Counted from the stretch's first letter, positions 20,097 to 29,826 are shown. The stretch: 64,000 bases of DNA from Macrosoma leucophasiata (GCA_036365455.1 JAWQUS010000010.1:18152501-18216500), one strand, 5' to 3'. Notes: generated by a model from the sequence alone, not told the origin. Numbers and translations: made by a program.

Positions 20097-20256
20097 GAAA
20101 AAACGGAAAGAAAAATTTGACTTCGGGCAGGAATCGAACCTGCGACCTCAAGATAACCAGTCCGACGGTAGCTTAGTGGTAAAGCGGCTGGACTGGTTAC
20201 CCTGAGGTCGCAGGTTCGATTCCTGCCCGAAGTCAAACTTTTCTTTCCATTTTTTA
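20097..20256. repeat. head-to-head tRNA-like palindrome
   Basis: A ~67-bp arm (20097-20163) and its reverse complement (20190-20256) enclose a 26-nt loop. The arm contains the B box and acceptor side of a tRNA-like sequence ('GGTTCGATTCC', 'CTGCCCGAAGTC'). The loop contains the A box (GGTAGCTTAGTGGTAAAGC). Read on the plus strand, 20164-20232 is tRNA-like but lacks a proper 5' acceptor strand. The flanking 'TTTTCTTTCCATTTTTT' is the tail of the 14434-type SINE. The minus-strand frame 20063-20260 is a by-product. Confidence 0.8.
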
Positions 20257-20401
20257 ACACCTTAGGCCTCAGGAGTGGTAACGCATCTGCATTTTGATCG
20301 TGGTCTTTTATGGGAGTCTATAGGCTGCAGTCATCACTTAACATCAATGTGAACTGCATGCTTGTTTGCCAATTCGATTACATAAAAAAAAATAAAAAAA
20401 A
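20257..20401 (+). mobile_element. CTGGTGGTAG SINE, 5'-truncated
   Basis: Contains only the 3' half from 'ACACCTTAGGCCTCAGGAG' to an A-rich tail. The tail merges with the AAAAAAAGAAGTGGC edge of the palindromic satellite block. Confidence 0.85.
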
Positions 20402-20880
20402 AGAAGTGGCTACTTAATATCATTTGCACCCTAATGTGAATGATGTAACTTACTACATTAACGATACTTAAAATTTCGTTAGTTACGGCTAACGGTAAAA
20501 CTTGATCAGAAAACTGTCGTTCTTGAATATATTGGGCGACAATTTTTGTTCCTGTTGAAAACCATCGTCAGGCTGTGTGTTTATTGTGTTTGTGTATTTA
20601 TCCTGTTTTTTTTTTGTAGAAATTACTTTTGGGCTAAACTGTTTTTTTTTACCGATAAGGGTACGACTTTTAGCGCTTATTAAATGTTATGACCGATCGT
20701 GGATACTTCAAAGGTTAAAAATGTTGTTTAACTTTTGAATTAACTTCAATTCTCAATAAGTGGCAAAATACCACGGTAATGTAAAGTATAAATACTTTAA
20801 TTCTAATTTTGAATAATAAGTGATACTTCTAGTTTTTTATTCAAGGTTGCAGTTTTAAATAATTTACCAAGAAATTTCAA
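20402..20880 (+). repeat. 475-bp flanking unit, copy 1
   Basis: Runs from 'AGAAGTGGCTACTTAATATC' to 'AATTTACCAAGAAATTTCAA'. It differs from copies 2 and 3 at shared positions, for example AAAATTTCGTTAGTTACGG where the others have AAACTTTCGTTAGTTATGG, and GCGCTTATTAAATG where they have GTGCTTATGAAATG. It is therefore the outgroup of the three. No convincing open frame. Confidence 0.85.
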
Positions 20881-22699
20881 TTAATCGATATGATAATCGA
20901 TATTATTATAGATATTTGAAATAATCGATCCAATAATCGATATTTGAAATAATCAATATTATAATCGATATTATAATCGATATTTGAAATAATCGATATT
21001 ATAATCGATATTTGAAATAATCGATTATATAATCGATATTTGAAATAATCAATATTATAATCGATATTTGACATAATCGATATTATAATCGATGTTAAAA
21101 TCTATATTTCAAATAATCGATATTTGAAATAATCGATTTTATAATCGATATTTGAAACAATCGATACAATAATCGATATTTGAAATATCGATTTTCATAC
21201 TAACGATAATATTGTATATCGATTAATTCACAAATCGCATATTTCACAAGAAATTATCGATTATTTGAAATATCGATTTTAACATCGATAATCATGTCGA
21301 TTATATCAAATATCGATTAAAATATTGATTATTTCAAATATCGATTATAATATAGATTATTTCAAATATCGATTATAATATCGATTATTTCAAATATCGA
21401 TTATAATATTGATTATTTCAAATATCGATTATTGTATCGATTATTTCAAATATCGATTATAATATCGATTATGTCAAATATCGATTAAAATATCGATTAT
21501 TTCAAATATCGATTATAATATCGATTATTTCAAATATCGATTATAATATCGATTATTTCAAATATCGATTATAATATCGATTATTTCAAATATCGATTAT
21601 TGTATCGATTATTTCAAATATCGATTATAATATCGATTATTTCAAATATCGATAATTGTATCGATCATTTCAAATATCGATTATAATATCGATTATGTCA
21701 AATATCGATTAAAATATCGATTATTTCAAATATCGATTATAATATCGATTATTTCAAATATCGATTATAATATCGATTATTTCAAATATCGATTATAATA
21801 TCGATTATTTCAAATATCGATTATTGTATCGATTATTTCAAATATCGATTATAATATCGATTATTTCAAATATCGATTATAATATCGATTATTTCAAATA
21901 TCGATTATTGTATCGATTATTTCAAATATCGATTATTTCAAATATCGATTATAATATCGATTATTTCAAATATCGATAATTGTATCGATCATTTCAAATA
22001 TCGATTATCATTTCGATTAATTGAAATATCGATTTTAACATCGATTATAATATCGATTATTTTAAATAATTGATACAATAATCGATATTTGAAATAATCA
22101 ATATTATAATCGATATTTGAAATAATCGATATTATAATCGATATTTGAAATAATCTATATTATAATCGATATTTGAAATAATCAATATTTTAATCGATAT
22201 TTGATATAATCGACATGATTATCGATGTTAAAATCGATATTTCAAATAATCGATAATTTCTTGTGAAATATGCGATTTGTGAATTAATCGATATACAATA
22301 TTATCGTTAGTATGAAAATCGATATTTCAAATATCGATTATTGTATCGATTGTTTCAAATATCGATTATAAAATCGATTATTTCAAATATCGATTATTTG
22401 AAATATAGATTTTAACATCGATAATCATGTCGATTATATCAAATATCGATTATAATATCGATTATTTCAAATATAGATTTTAACATCGATTATAATATCG
22501 ATTATGTCAAATATCGATTATAATATTGATTATTTCAAATATCGATTATAATATCGATTATTTCAAATATCGATTATAATATCGATTATTTCAAATATCG
22601 ATTATAATATCGATTATAATATTGATTATTTCAAATATCGATTATTGGATCGATTATTTCAAATATCTATAATAATATCGATTATCATATCGATTAATT
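20881..22699. repeat. TATCGAT satellite array 1
   Basis: A 28-bp repeat made of two sub-units (16 + 12 bp), TATCGATTATTTCAAA + TATCGATTATAA, with variants at nearly every copy. The left part (20881-21190) reads as the reverse complement of the right part. A marker segment 'ATTCACAAATCGCATATTTC' at 21230-21250 reappears inverted near 22261-22280. This marks the symmetry of the array. Each sub-unit supplies a CGATA/TATCG motif. Confidence 0.85.
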
Positions 22700-23178
22700 G
22701 AAATTTCTTGGTAAATTATTTAAAACTGCAACCTTGAATAAAAAACTAGAAGTATCACTTATTATTCAAAATTAGAATTAAAGTATTTATACTTTACATT
22801 ACCGTGGTATTTTGCCACTTATTGAGAATTGAAGTTAATTCAAAAGCTAAACAACATTTTTAACCTTTGAAGTATCCACGATCGGTCATAACATTTCATA
22901 AGCACTAAAAGTCGTACCCTTATCGGTAAAAAAAACAGTTTAGCCCAAAAAGTAATTTCTACAAAAAAAACAGGATAAATACACAAACACAATAAACACA
23001 CAGCCTGACGATGGTTTTCAACAGGAACAAAAATTGTCGCCCAATATATTCAAGAACGACAGTTTTCTGATCAAGTTTTACCGTTAGCCATAACTAACGA
23101 AAGTTTAAGTATCGTTAATGTAGTAAGTTACATCATTCACATTAGGGTGCAAATGATATTAAGTAGCCACTTCTTTTT
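22700..23178 (-). repeat. 475-bp flanking unit, copy 2 (inverted)
   Basis: Reverse complement of copy 1, bounded by TTCTTGGTAAATTATTT on the left and GTAGCCACTTCTTTTTTT on the right. Shares the diagnostic variants of copy 3, including GTTGTTTAGCTTTTG against GTTGTTTAACTTTTG in copy 1. Confidence 0.85.
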
Positions 23179-24617
23179 TTAATATCGATTATTTCAAATA
23201 TCGATTAAAATATCGATTATTTCAAATATCGATTAAAATATCGATTATTTCAAATATCGATTAAAATATCGATTATTTCAAATATCGATTAAAATATCGA
23301 TTATTTCAAATATCGATTAATTGAAATATCGATTTTAACATCGATTATAATATCGATTATTTCAAATATCCATTATTGTATCGATTATTTGAAATATCGA
23401 TAATTTAATCTTATTATTGATTATCATATAGATTATTTGAAATATCGATTTGAGCATCGATTATAATATCGATTATATCAAATATCGACTATTGTATCGA
23501 TTATTTCAATTATCGATAATTTAATCAATCGATTACTTAATCAATAATTTAAACAATCGATTATCATATTGATTATTTGAAATATCGATTTTAACATCGA
23601 TTATAATATCAATTATTTTAATTATCGATTTTCAAAAGGATTATTTCACATATCGATTATTTCAAATATCGATGATTTCACATATCGATTATTTCACATT
23701 TTTTTAAATTATAATTTTATTATAATAAATCGATATTTAAAATTATCAATATCAATATGTGAAATAATCGATTATTTGAAATATCGATTTTAACATCGAT
23801 TATAATATCGATTATTTCAAATATCGATTATTGTATCGATTATTTCAAATATCGATTATATTATCGATTATGTCAAATATCAATTATTTCAAATATCGAT
23901 TATAATATCGATTATTTCACATATTGATATTGATAATTTTAAATATCGATTTTCATATTAACGATAATATTGTATATCGATTAATTCACAAATCGCATAT
24001 TTCACAAGAAATTATCGAATACAATTATCGATATTTGACATAATCGATATTATAATCGATATTTGAAATAATCGATACAATAATCGATATTTGAAATAAT
24101 CGATATTATAATCGATGTTAAAATCGATATTTCAAATATCGATTATTGTATCGATTATTTCAAATATCAATTATTTCACATATTGATATTGATAATTTTA
24201 AATATCGATTTATTATAATAAAATTATAATTTTAAAAAATGTGAAATAATCGATACGTGAAATCATCGATATTTGAAATAATCGATATGTGAAATAATCC
24301 TTTTGAAAATCGATAATTAAAATAATTACATTATAATCGATGTTAAAATCGATATTTCAAATAATCAATATGATAATCGATTGTTTAAATTATTGATTAA
24401 ATAATCGATTGATTAAATTATCGATATTTGAAATAATCGATACAATAGTCGATGCTCAAATCGATATTTCAAATAATCTATATGATAATCAATAATAAGA
24501 TTAAATTATCGATATTTCAAATAATCGATACAATAATGGATATTTGAAATAATCGATATTATAATCGATGTTAAAATCGATATTTCAATTAATCGATATT
24601 TGAAATAATCGATATTA
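23179..24617. repeat. TATCGAT satellite array 2
   Basis: Same motif as array 1 but less regular, with additional 'AATCAATCGATT' variants. Mirror markers: 'CTTATTATTGATTATCATAT' near 23411 against its inverse near 24480, and 'CAAAAGGATTATTTCACAT' near 23632 against 'ATGTGAAATAATCCTTTTG' near 24287. Arms differ by scattered substitutions, so the mirror image is old rather than a library artefact. Confidence 0.8.
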
Positions 24618-25094
24618 AAAAAAGAAGTGGCTACTTAATATCATTTGCACCCTAATGTGAATGATGTAACTTACTACATTAACGATACTTAAACTTTCGT
24701 TAGTTATGGCTAACGGTAAAACTTGATCAGAAAACTGTCGTTCTTGAATATATTGGGCGACAATTTTTGTTCCTGTTGAAAACCATCGTCAGGCTGTGTG
24801 TTTATTGTGTTTGTGTATTTATCCTGTTTTTTTTTGTAGAAATTACTTTTTGGGCTAAACTGTTTTTTTTACCGATAAGGGTACGACTTTTAGTGCTTAT
24901 GAAATGTTATGACCGATCGTGGATACTTCAAAGGTTAAAAATGTTGTTTAGCTTTTGAATTAACTTCAATTCTCAATAAGTGGCAAAATACCACGGTAAT
25001 GTAAAGTATAAATACTTTAATTCTAATTTTGAATAATAAGTGATACTTCTAGTTTTTTATTCAAGGTTGCAGTTTTAAATAATTTACCAAGAAT
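24618..25094 (+). repeat. 475-bp flanking unit, copy 3
   Basis: Same orientation as copy 1 and almost identical to copy 2. It ends abruptly at 'TTTACCAAGAA', where copies 1 and 2 pass into the satellite. That point is the outer right boundary of the whole structure. Confidence 0.85.
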
Positions 25095-25453
25095 AAACTG
25101 TAATTTCAAGGAAGAAAAAGTAAGGATTGACCATTTTTATTTAATTTCAAACAATTACAAAAGCTCGTCTAATATTTATGCTAACCAAAAAACTACTGTA
25201 TATTAAACCACATATCATTTTTCCGGTCGTTTTTAAAAGAGTTGGCACAAATTATAGCAGTCACGGCCCAGTTTTGACGTGGATTTAATTTCTTACGTTT
25301 TAAGTGCCAATTTTCCTCAGAGAGCGCGATGCCTTGAACGTAGGAACGCTTCATGTTGGAAGTGGTAACGTTTCGCTGAGTTTATAAACATAAGAACGTT
25401 CCAATTTTTTTTTATGAGACGCAGAACTATGTCGTTTTTGAAATATGTATTAT
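25095..25453. other. unassigned DNA
   Basis: No recognisable feature. Confidence 0.4.
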
Positions 25454-25545
25454 TATTTTATTTGCATATATGTATCTTCACGCCAGGTCCCTAACGGGGT
25501 AGGCAGAGAGTGTAGAGCGCCGGATATCAGATATTTTATTTGCAT
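25454..25545 (-). mobile_element. very short LINE insertion with 14-bp target duplication
   Basis: Only about 64 bp of the 3' tail (25468-25531) is inserted: minus strand 'GGCGCTCTACACTCTCTGCC', 'CCCGTTAGGGACCTGGCGTG', 'AAGATACATATA'. It is flanked by identical TATTTTATTTGCAT at 25454-25467 and 25532-25545. This is a textbook target-primed reverse transcription product of the family seen in longer form at 51182-52207. Confidence 0.85.
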
Positions 25546-26072
25546 TTTGTTTTAATAAGAAATGAAGTCAATATAAAACACATTGAAATAAAATTATTAT
25601 TACGGATTTATCTCGTGTATATTAAATTAAAATCAACCGGCCATTTCGGTCGCTTTTCAGTTTTTATGGCCCGTGGCAGATTAAGGTGACGTTTGTCTGA
25701 CAGCAGTTTGAAAAATTATATGCTACCTTCCTCGATTTCTTGAACGTCATAAGTAGCGTTCAGAATTAATGCAAAATTGTCTTATGGTATCTTGAGGTCT
25801 CGCAAACTGGTGTTGTGATTTAATTGAAAAAAGTGCAGAATTCCATGATGAAAACAAATCCGTCTATCTTCACTTTTAAAATTTGGGCATATTTTAATTT
25901 CAATAGCCTCGCGTACCATTCGGGAAATGGGTCTTTGTTTACTGGTTCTGATCTTTATCAAACTAAGATTAATGCTATGTGTTCACAGAAACGTTGGGTT
26001 GATTATAAATAATTATACATTTTGATTTTTAATCCGTTAAGATACTTATATTTCAATGAGTGTATGAAAGAG
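25546..26072. other. unassigned DNA
   Basis: No repeat family recognised. 'TTTCAATGAGTGTATG' at 26051-26066 matches the arm of the palindrome at 36010-36051. Confidence 0.4.
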
Positions 26073-26082
26073 TATATAAATA
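26073..26082 (+). promoter_or_regulatory. TATA-like box
   Basis: TATATAAATA lies 37 bp before the ATG at 26110 and 76 bp before a second in-frame ATG at 26149. If used, transcription would start around 26103, so the second ATG would be the better start. Confidence 0.3.
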
Positions 26083-26109
26083 CTACTAGAGTGTAGTTTC
26101 TAAAAACCT

Positions 26110-26790
26110 ATGAACGCATCATTTTATTTTACAACCGTTAGTCTTATAATGAAGGGAGAAAGAAAGATTTATTCATTTATAGATATAGAAGGAAAAAGGA
26201 AAATTAAATATGACACTTGTTATTTCTTGTTTGAGCAAAGCACAGATAAAAATATGAACTTAATCCTACTCTATGTCTATAGTACTGCAAATCGTCATGT
26301 TTGTGTACAATTTCATAATTTCGGCGTAAATATGAAATTATCGTTAAAACCTCAAAGCTTATTTGTTGAACGCATAGAGCAACACGGGCCACCAGCCGCG
26401 GCGGACTCGTGCCGGGCCACCAGCCGCGGCGGACTGGTGCCGCGCAGAAGCCATAGCGCTTATTACCGATGCAAAACAGTCTGTCATTTTTTGCGGGGAG
26501 AAATGTGTGTGACACACACGCACACTACAAAAGTCGTCTATTACTACGAAACTCACACCTTGACTTTAACAAAATACAGAAACAACTTCATGCACACATT
26601 TAAACATCTAGGCAACAGGTATAGGCCCTATTATTGGCCCTATAATTGGGCTTGTACTTTGACAGAGGGGAAAGCCTGCATATGGCTACTCCCCTCCGAT
26701 GTTGCTCTGTGGTTGAACACATACAACTTTTTTGGTAAATGCTTATGTATTGTATTGTGTGCTTATGTTGTTGTGTATGCTTATTATTAA
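26110..26790 (+). CDS. hypothetical intronless 226-codon frame
   Basis: This is the longest ATG-started frame of the window not explained by a transposon protein domain, except the mariner transposase. I do not recognise the product. The N-terminal ~90 residues are mixed, with 'KGERKIYSFIDIEGKRKIKY' and 'NRHVCVQFHNFGVNMKLSLK'. The middle crosses two tandem 28-bp GC-rich units (26386-26441) that are translated in two different frames because 28 is not a multiple of three. That argues against long-term purifying selection. The C-terminus (CLCIVLCAYVVVYAYY) is hydrophobic, like a membrane tail. A TATA-like box precedes it and AATAAA follows at 26814. Residue 14 (Met) is a plausible alternative start. 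It may be an orphan gene, a retrocopy or chance. Confidence 0.3.
   Translation: MNASFYFTTVSLIMKGERKIYSFIDIEGKRKIKYDTCYFLFEQSTDKNMNLILLYVYSTANRHVCVQFHNFGVNMKLSLKPQSLFVERIEQHGPPAAADSCRATSRGGLVPRRSHSAYYRCKTVCHFLRGEMCVTHTHTTKVVYYYETHTLTLTKYRNNFMHTFKHLGNRYRPYYWPYNWACTLTEGKACIWLLPSDVALWLNTYNFFGKCLCIVLCAYVVVYAYY
26386..26441. repeat. two tandem 28-bp GC-rich units
   Basis: GGGCCACCAGCCGCGGCGGA + CTCGTGCC (26386-26413) is followed by a copy with one change (CTGGTGCC, 26414-26441). Composition is unlike the surrounding AT-rich DNA. Confidence 0.85.
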
Positions 26791-26813
26791 AGTATTTAAA
26801 TCTGAACGAACAT

Positions 26814-26819
26814 AATAAA
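26814..26819 (+). terminator. candidate poly(A) signal
   Basis: AATAAA 24 bp after the stop at 26788-26790, followed by a T/G-rich 'TTTTATTTGCCTGTTG'. Such hexamers are frequent in AT-rich DNA, so it only supports the frame weakly. Confidence 0.3.
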
Positions 26820-27111
26820 ATTTTATTTGCCTGTTGAAGTCAATACAATTTAAATTCGTATTGAAAGAGAAGGTTGTTTATTCTAAAGAAAGAAGTACAA
26901 AGGGGCTTCTTACAACGATAACTAAGAAGAAAAAAGATTCGTTCGGGAAATGTTTTGTTTTTATTAAGAAAAGTAAAAACATTTTTAGCCTTTGTTGATG
27001 GTTCGTGTTAACAAATGATATCGACAAAAGTTCGTCTCAAAGGAATATATTTATAATTTGTAAAGGTGCGTTTCCATTTATTCTATATTCATCTACTCTA
27101 CTCTAGTCGAC
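26820..27111. other. unassigned DNA
   Basis: No recognisable feature. Confidence 0.35.
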
Positions 27112-27157
27112 ACATCCACTGCTGGATAAAGCGTTTCCGAAAGATGGCCACAACAGT
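27112..27157 (-). mobile_element. RTE 3'-end scrap
   Basis: CATCCACTGCTGGATAAAGC and 'CCGAAAGATGGCCACAAC' match the C-terminal/3' end of the RTE remnant at 2064-2105 (CATCCACTGCTGAACAAAGG, AAAGATTGCCACAAC). Confidence 0.55.
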
Positions 27158-27163
27158 GACGCG

Positions 27164-27297
27164 CTTAGGCCTCAGGAGTGCGATCGTATCTACGTAAAAA
27201 TCTCTGGTTTCTTTGTGACTAAAACGAATATTTGTAGACTACAATATTAACTTACTACTAATGTGAATTGTATGTTTGTTTTCTACTTTTGTTAAGA
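27164..27297 (+). mobile_element. CTGGTGGTAG SINE, old 3' half
   Basis: 'GCGCTTAGGCCTCAGGAGTG' begins it. The rest (CTCTGGTTTCTTTGTG, TGTGAATTGTATGTTTG) is degraded. Confidence 0.6.
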
Positions 27298-27308
27298 AAT
27301 AATGTGGA

Positions 27309-27528
27309 TTGATATATACGGACTATTTATATGGGAAATAGTAAAAACCACAAATTAAATTGTGGTTTTTCCTGTTTTTCTTCAATTTATTCATATTTTC
27401 TTACCTTTTAAGCCTTTCGTGGACTTACTTCCAAAAATAATTCAAAACCAAAATTAGACAAATCGGTCCAGCCGTTATCGAGTTTTAGCGAGACTAACGA
27501 TTGATTTTTATATGTATATAGATATGTA
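27309..27528 (-). mobile_element. Helitron fragment (7861 family)
   Basis: Shares 'ACGGACTATTTATATGGGAA', 'ATCGGTCCAGCCGTTATCGA' and 'GTTTTAGCGAGACTAACG' with the element at 7861-8117. The CTAG terminus is missing. A small internal inverted repeat, AAACCACAAATT/AATTGTGGTTT, lies near 27350. Confidence 0.6.
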
Positions 27529-28015
27529 CGTGTCGTTCAAGAACAATTAAGTTTTAATTTCTAATTTTTAACCAGAAAAATTTTTCCCATTATAAATATA
27601 TTGACCTTTAATCAAATAAGACTCTTATATAAATAATAATGATTAAATAATAAAAGTATAATACATCGATTGCCAACCCGCATGAAAAGCGTTGCGATTA
27701 CGGTATACGGGGTTACGGGGGGAGGCTTTTGTCTAGCAGTAAACGTCTTTCGATTGAAATTATGAATATAACAGTTTAACAAATTAAAAAAATAATTTAT
27801 CAAGTACTAACTGTATAGTGTTCACTGAAAATATGAACCTGGTATTTGATAGCGTATAAATTATGTTTAATTCCTTATTATAGGCGGTAGGCGATAGTAT
27901 TTTATTCCTTATTAGGCGTCTATGCATTGTGTATATTCTAATTTAATGGTTAAACGAAATGATAATACAAAAATATTATATTTGAATTTTTTATATATTT
28001 ATATATATTTGTTTA
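27529..28015. other. unassigned AT-rich DNA
   Basis: No recognisable feature. Confidence 0.4.
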
Positions 28016-28210
28016 ACTAGCATAGTTGGCAATAGATGGCGCTGCTGCTACCATAAAGCAATGCAATAGATGTGAAGGAAAGATTTGACAAATCGGGCAG
28101 GACTTCAGTAGCTCAATTGAAAGAGCGGCTGGACTAGATTCCCAGTAGGCCGCGAGTTCGAGTCTCGCCTCAAGTCAAATTTTTCTTTCCATTTTTCTTA
28201 AATAAAATGT
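28016..28210 (+). mobile_element. SINE with central tRNA-like domain, copy 3
   Basis: Same family as 14434-14680 in the opposite orientation: 'GCATAGTTGGCAATAGATGG' start, tRNA-like block 28101-28176, 'CAAATTTTTCTTTCCATTTT' tail. The 3' acceptor strand carries a mutation (TCAAGTC for TGAAGTC). Confidence 0.75.
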
Positions 28211-28280
28211 ATTATATTTGAATTTATTTGTTGTGTTGAAAACGCTTTGTTTATGAAAAGTAAAAAAAAGATGTGACCGT

Positions 28281-28376
28281 GACTTTACTTGCTACGTTAT
28301 CACCGTAGGCTACTACGGGGATGCCTACGTGCAGCGTGCTACGTAGATTGCTACGAAAATAGCGTAGCATTAGGGA
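28281..28376. repeat. GCTACG/CGTAGC cluster
   Basis: Repeated GCTACG, CTACGT and CGTAGC words on both strands (TTGCTACGTTATCACCG, GTGCTACGTAGATTGC, ATAGCGTAGCATTAG). A similar cluster is at 56876-56938. Probably MITE terminal sequence; not further assigned. Confidence 0.45.
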
Positions 28377-28980
28377 GATTATTTCAAAGTGCTCTAATTA
28401 GCGACTTTTATAACCCAGTTCATAAACGACAATTCAAACCTATTAGTAAATAGCACATATAAATAATAGGTAGTATATAATTACAATTCAATCTTTATTA
28501 TTTTTTACTTTTCAGTTTTGAAATCGGTTTTTCTAAACGTAGTTATATTTATTTGAGAATATCATTTAGTTATATCATAAAGTGTTTACCTTTTGAATTG
28601 TATACGTGAATTTGTATAAATGAAGGTAGATAACTTGAGATGGTGAATAATATAAAGACAAAAAGAAAGTACTTGAAAAGTAATATCCTAATGCATTTCG
28701 GTTTAATCGATCTATTCCAGTAACAAAATATCTATTTACCATTATTTTCCATAGAATTTACTCAGTAAGGTTAATGGATAAATGATTGCATACAATTTCC
28801 ACTTGCTACACGAGTTGGATTGATTCAAGAATTCGATAACATTTATGGATTTTTTAATAATCTATGGATGGTCTATTTTTTATGTCATGAAGTGGCAAAC
28901 ATACATAAAGATCTAAGATTGTAATGTGTTATGTCGATGTTACTTATGCGAAATATCTTTCTATTTTAAAAGGTAACAGA
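28377..28980. other. unassigned AT-rich DNA
   Basis: A 40-bp scrap at 28877-28916 (minus) resembles the 3' end of the CTGGTGGTAG SINE (GAAGTGGCAAACATAC). Nothing else recognised. Confidence 0.4.
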
Positions 28981-29002
28981 AAGTGAACGGACGTACCTTC
29001 GG

Positions 29003-29227
29003 ATGGATCTTAATCATAAAAAATCCCAATGGAATAATAAAATAAACCTACCTCGGATACCTCAAGAACTTCAAATTCCTTTTGCAAACGTGAAAACTGT
29101 TAACATCAAAGACGACCTAAAAAGCGTCTCTAAAATTCTATCAATACTGGTTCTTGAGATGGACAAATTGATTAATAAAGCGCATGGGACGCCTTATCAC
29201 TCGACAATAGAGTCTTCATTTGTTTGA
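29003..29227 (+). CDS. hypothetical 74-codon frame
   Basis: Starts MDLNHKKSQWNNKINLPRIP and ends 'TPYHSTIESSFV'. The composition is protein-like rather than lysine/isoleucine noise. Residues 36-58 (IKDDLKSVSKILSILVLEM + DKL) would form an amphipathic helix. An AG dinucleotide upstream ('AAGGTAACAG', ~28980) could be a splice acceptor, so it may be a last coding exon. The product is not recognised, and no homologue can be asserted. It sits just before a GC-richer stretch with no obvious element. Confidence 0.3.
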   Translation: MDLNHKKSQWNNKINLPRIPQELQIPFANVKTVNIKDDLKSVSKILSILVLEMDKLINKAHGTPYHSTIESSFV

Positions 29228-29633
29228 AACCGGTCGAGGGCTCAGTGTTCCAGTTTTGAACTCTGTCGACGTTTCTGCTCTCAGCGTTCTAGAGCTCTTC
29301 AGAGTTCGAGTTGGCACCAAATTTTAGGTTTCAACGCTTCTCATTAGGCACTGCTTACAGACAGCGACAGGGAGAAAGAAGCGGGCAGGGGGGCGGGTGT
29401 CAGACGAACGTGAGGCGGACCATTGTGCTAAGACGAAGCGTTTTGTTTTGCCTCCCTTTATGCGCCCACTGTATATACGCATCTTTTTTATACTGTGATG
29501 TGTGGGCGTACTTACTGATATTACCGGTTCCCACTTGTCTTTCGGATTTGTTGAACTGACGCTTATTTAATTTTGCGGAACCAACGATTTTCTTGGCCCT
29601 TTTAAGAATACCGACTTCAAAACTAGATTCAAA

Positions 29634-29826
29634 AAAATACGCTCACACTCACAGCCCCACAGTAGGTATAAAACTGTGTCGTGGGTGCCGTTGTACACAC
29701 ATACACAAACACCCAGACCCTAAACAAATATCTGTAGGCCATACAAACATTTGTCCCGGTGTGAGGAACGCACCCGCGACCCTCCGAATCAAACGGTCAT
29801 CTTACGCCGCTGGACTAACGTCATAG
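29634..29826 (-). mobile_element. tRNA-derived SINE (ACCCGGTTAG family)
   Basis: Minus strand: degraded head with 'AAGATGACCGTTTGATTCGG', B-box region mutated (GGTGCGTTCC). The body is 'GGGTCTGGGTGTTTGTGTAT' and 'CCCACGACACAGTTTTATAC', ending 'GTGAGTGTGAGCGTATTTTT'. The plus frame 29593-29826 overlaps it by chance. Confidence 0.75.

Larger units (their letters stand above)
20402..25094. repeat. alternating palindrome with TATCGAT satellite arrays
   Basis: Three copies of one ~475-bp sequence (20402-20880 +, 22700-23178 -, 24618-25094 +) alternate in orientation. Between them lie two dense arrays built on TATCGAT, each itself roughly mirror-symmetric. The first half (20402-23178) is a palindrome of about 2.8 kb centred near 21.79 kb. 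The second (22700-25094) is centred near 23.9 kb and shares the middle copy as an arm. No transposase, reverse transcriptase or tRNA is visible inside, and no target duplication was found at the outer edges. Comparable architectures are foldback-type elements and stepwise inverted duplications; neither is proven. Confidence 0.85.

Noticed and set aside
20881..24617. Regular repeats considered as a CRISPR array
   Set aside because: There are no unique spacers. The repeats vary at nearly every copy, invert at the centre and are AT-rich satellite in a eukaryotic context.
20402..25094. Assembly or library hairpin artefact as explanation of the palindrome
   Set aside because: Arms and units differ by scattered substitutions and by shared derived variants, which a recent artefact would not produce. 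Long-read confirmation would still be needed to be certain.
26386..26460. Translation '...GGLVPRRSH...' and its DNA resemble the thrombin-site/linker region of common expression vectors
   Set aside because: The likeness is only about 25 bases with mismatches, it lies in a tandem 28-bp GC-rich repeat, and no other vector sequence (tag, promoter, resistance) is present. Treated as coincidence.
26204..26556. Minus-strand frames opposite 26110-26790
   Set aside because: They cover the GC-rich repeat in other frames, with no independent support.
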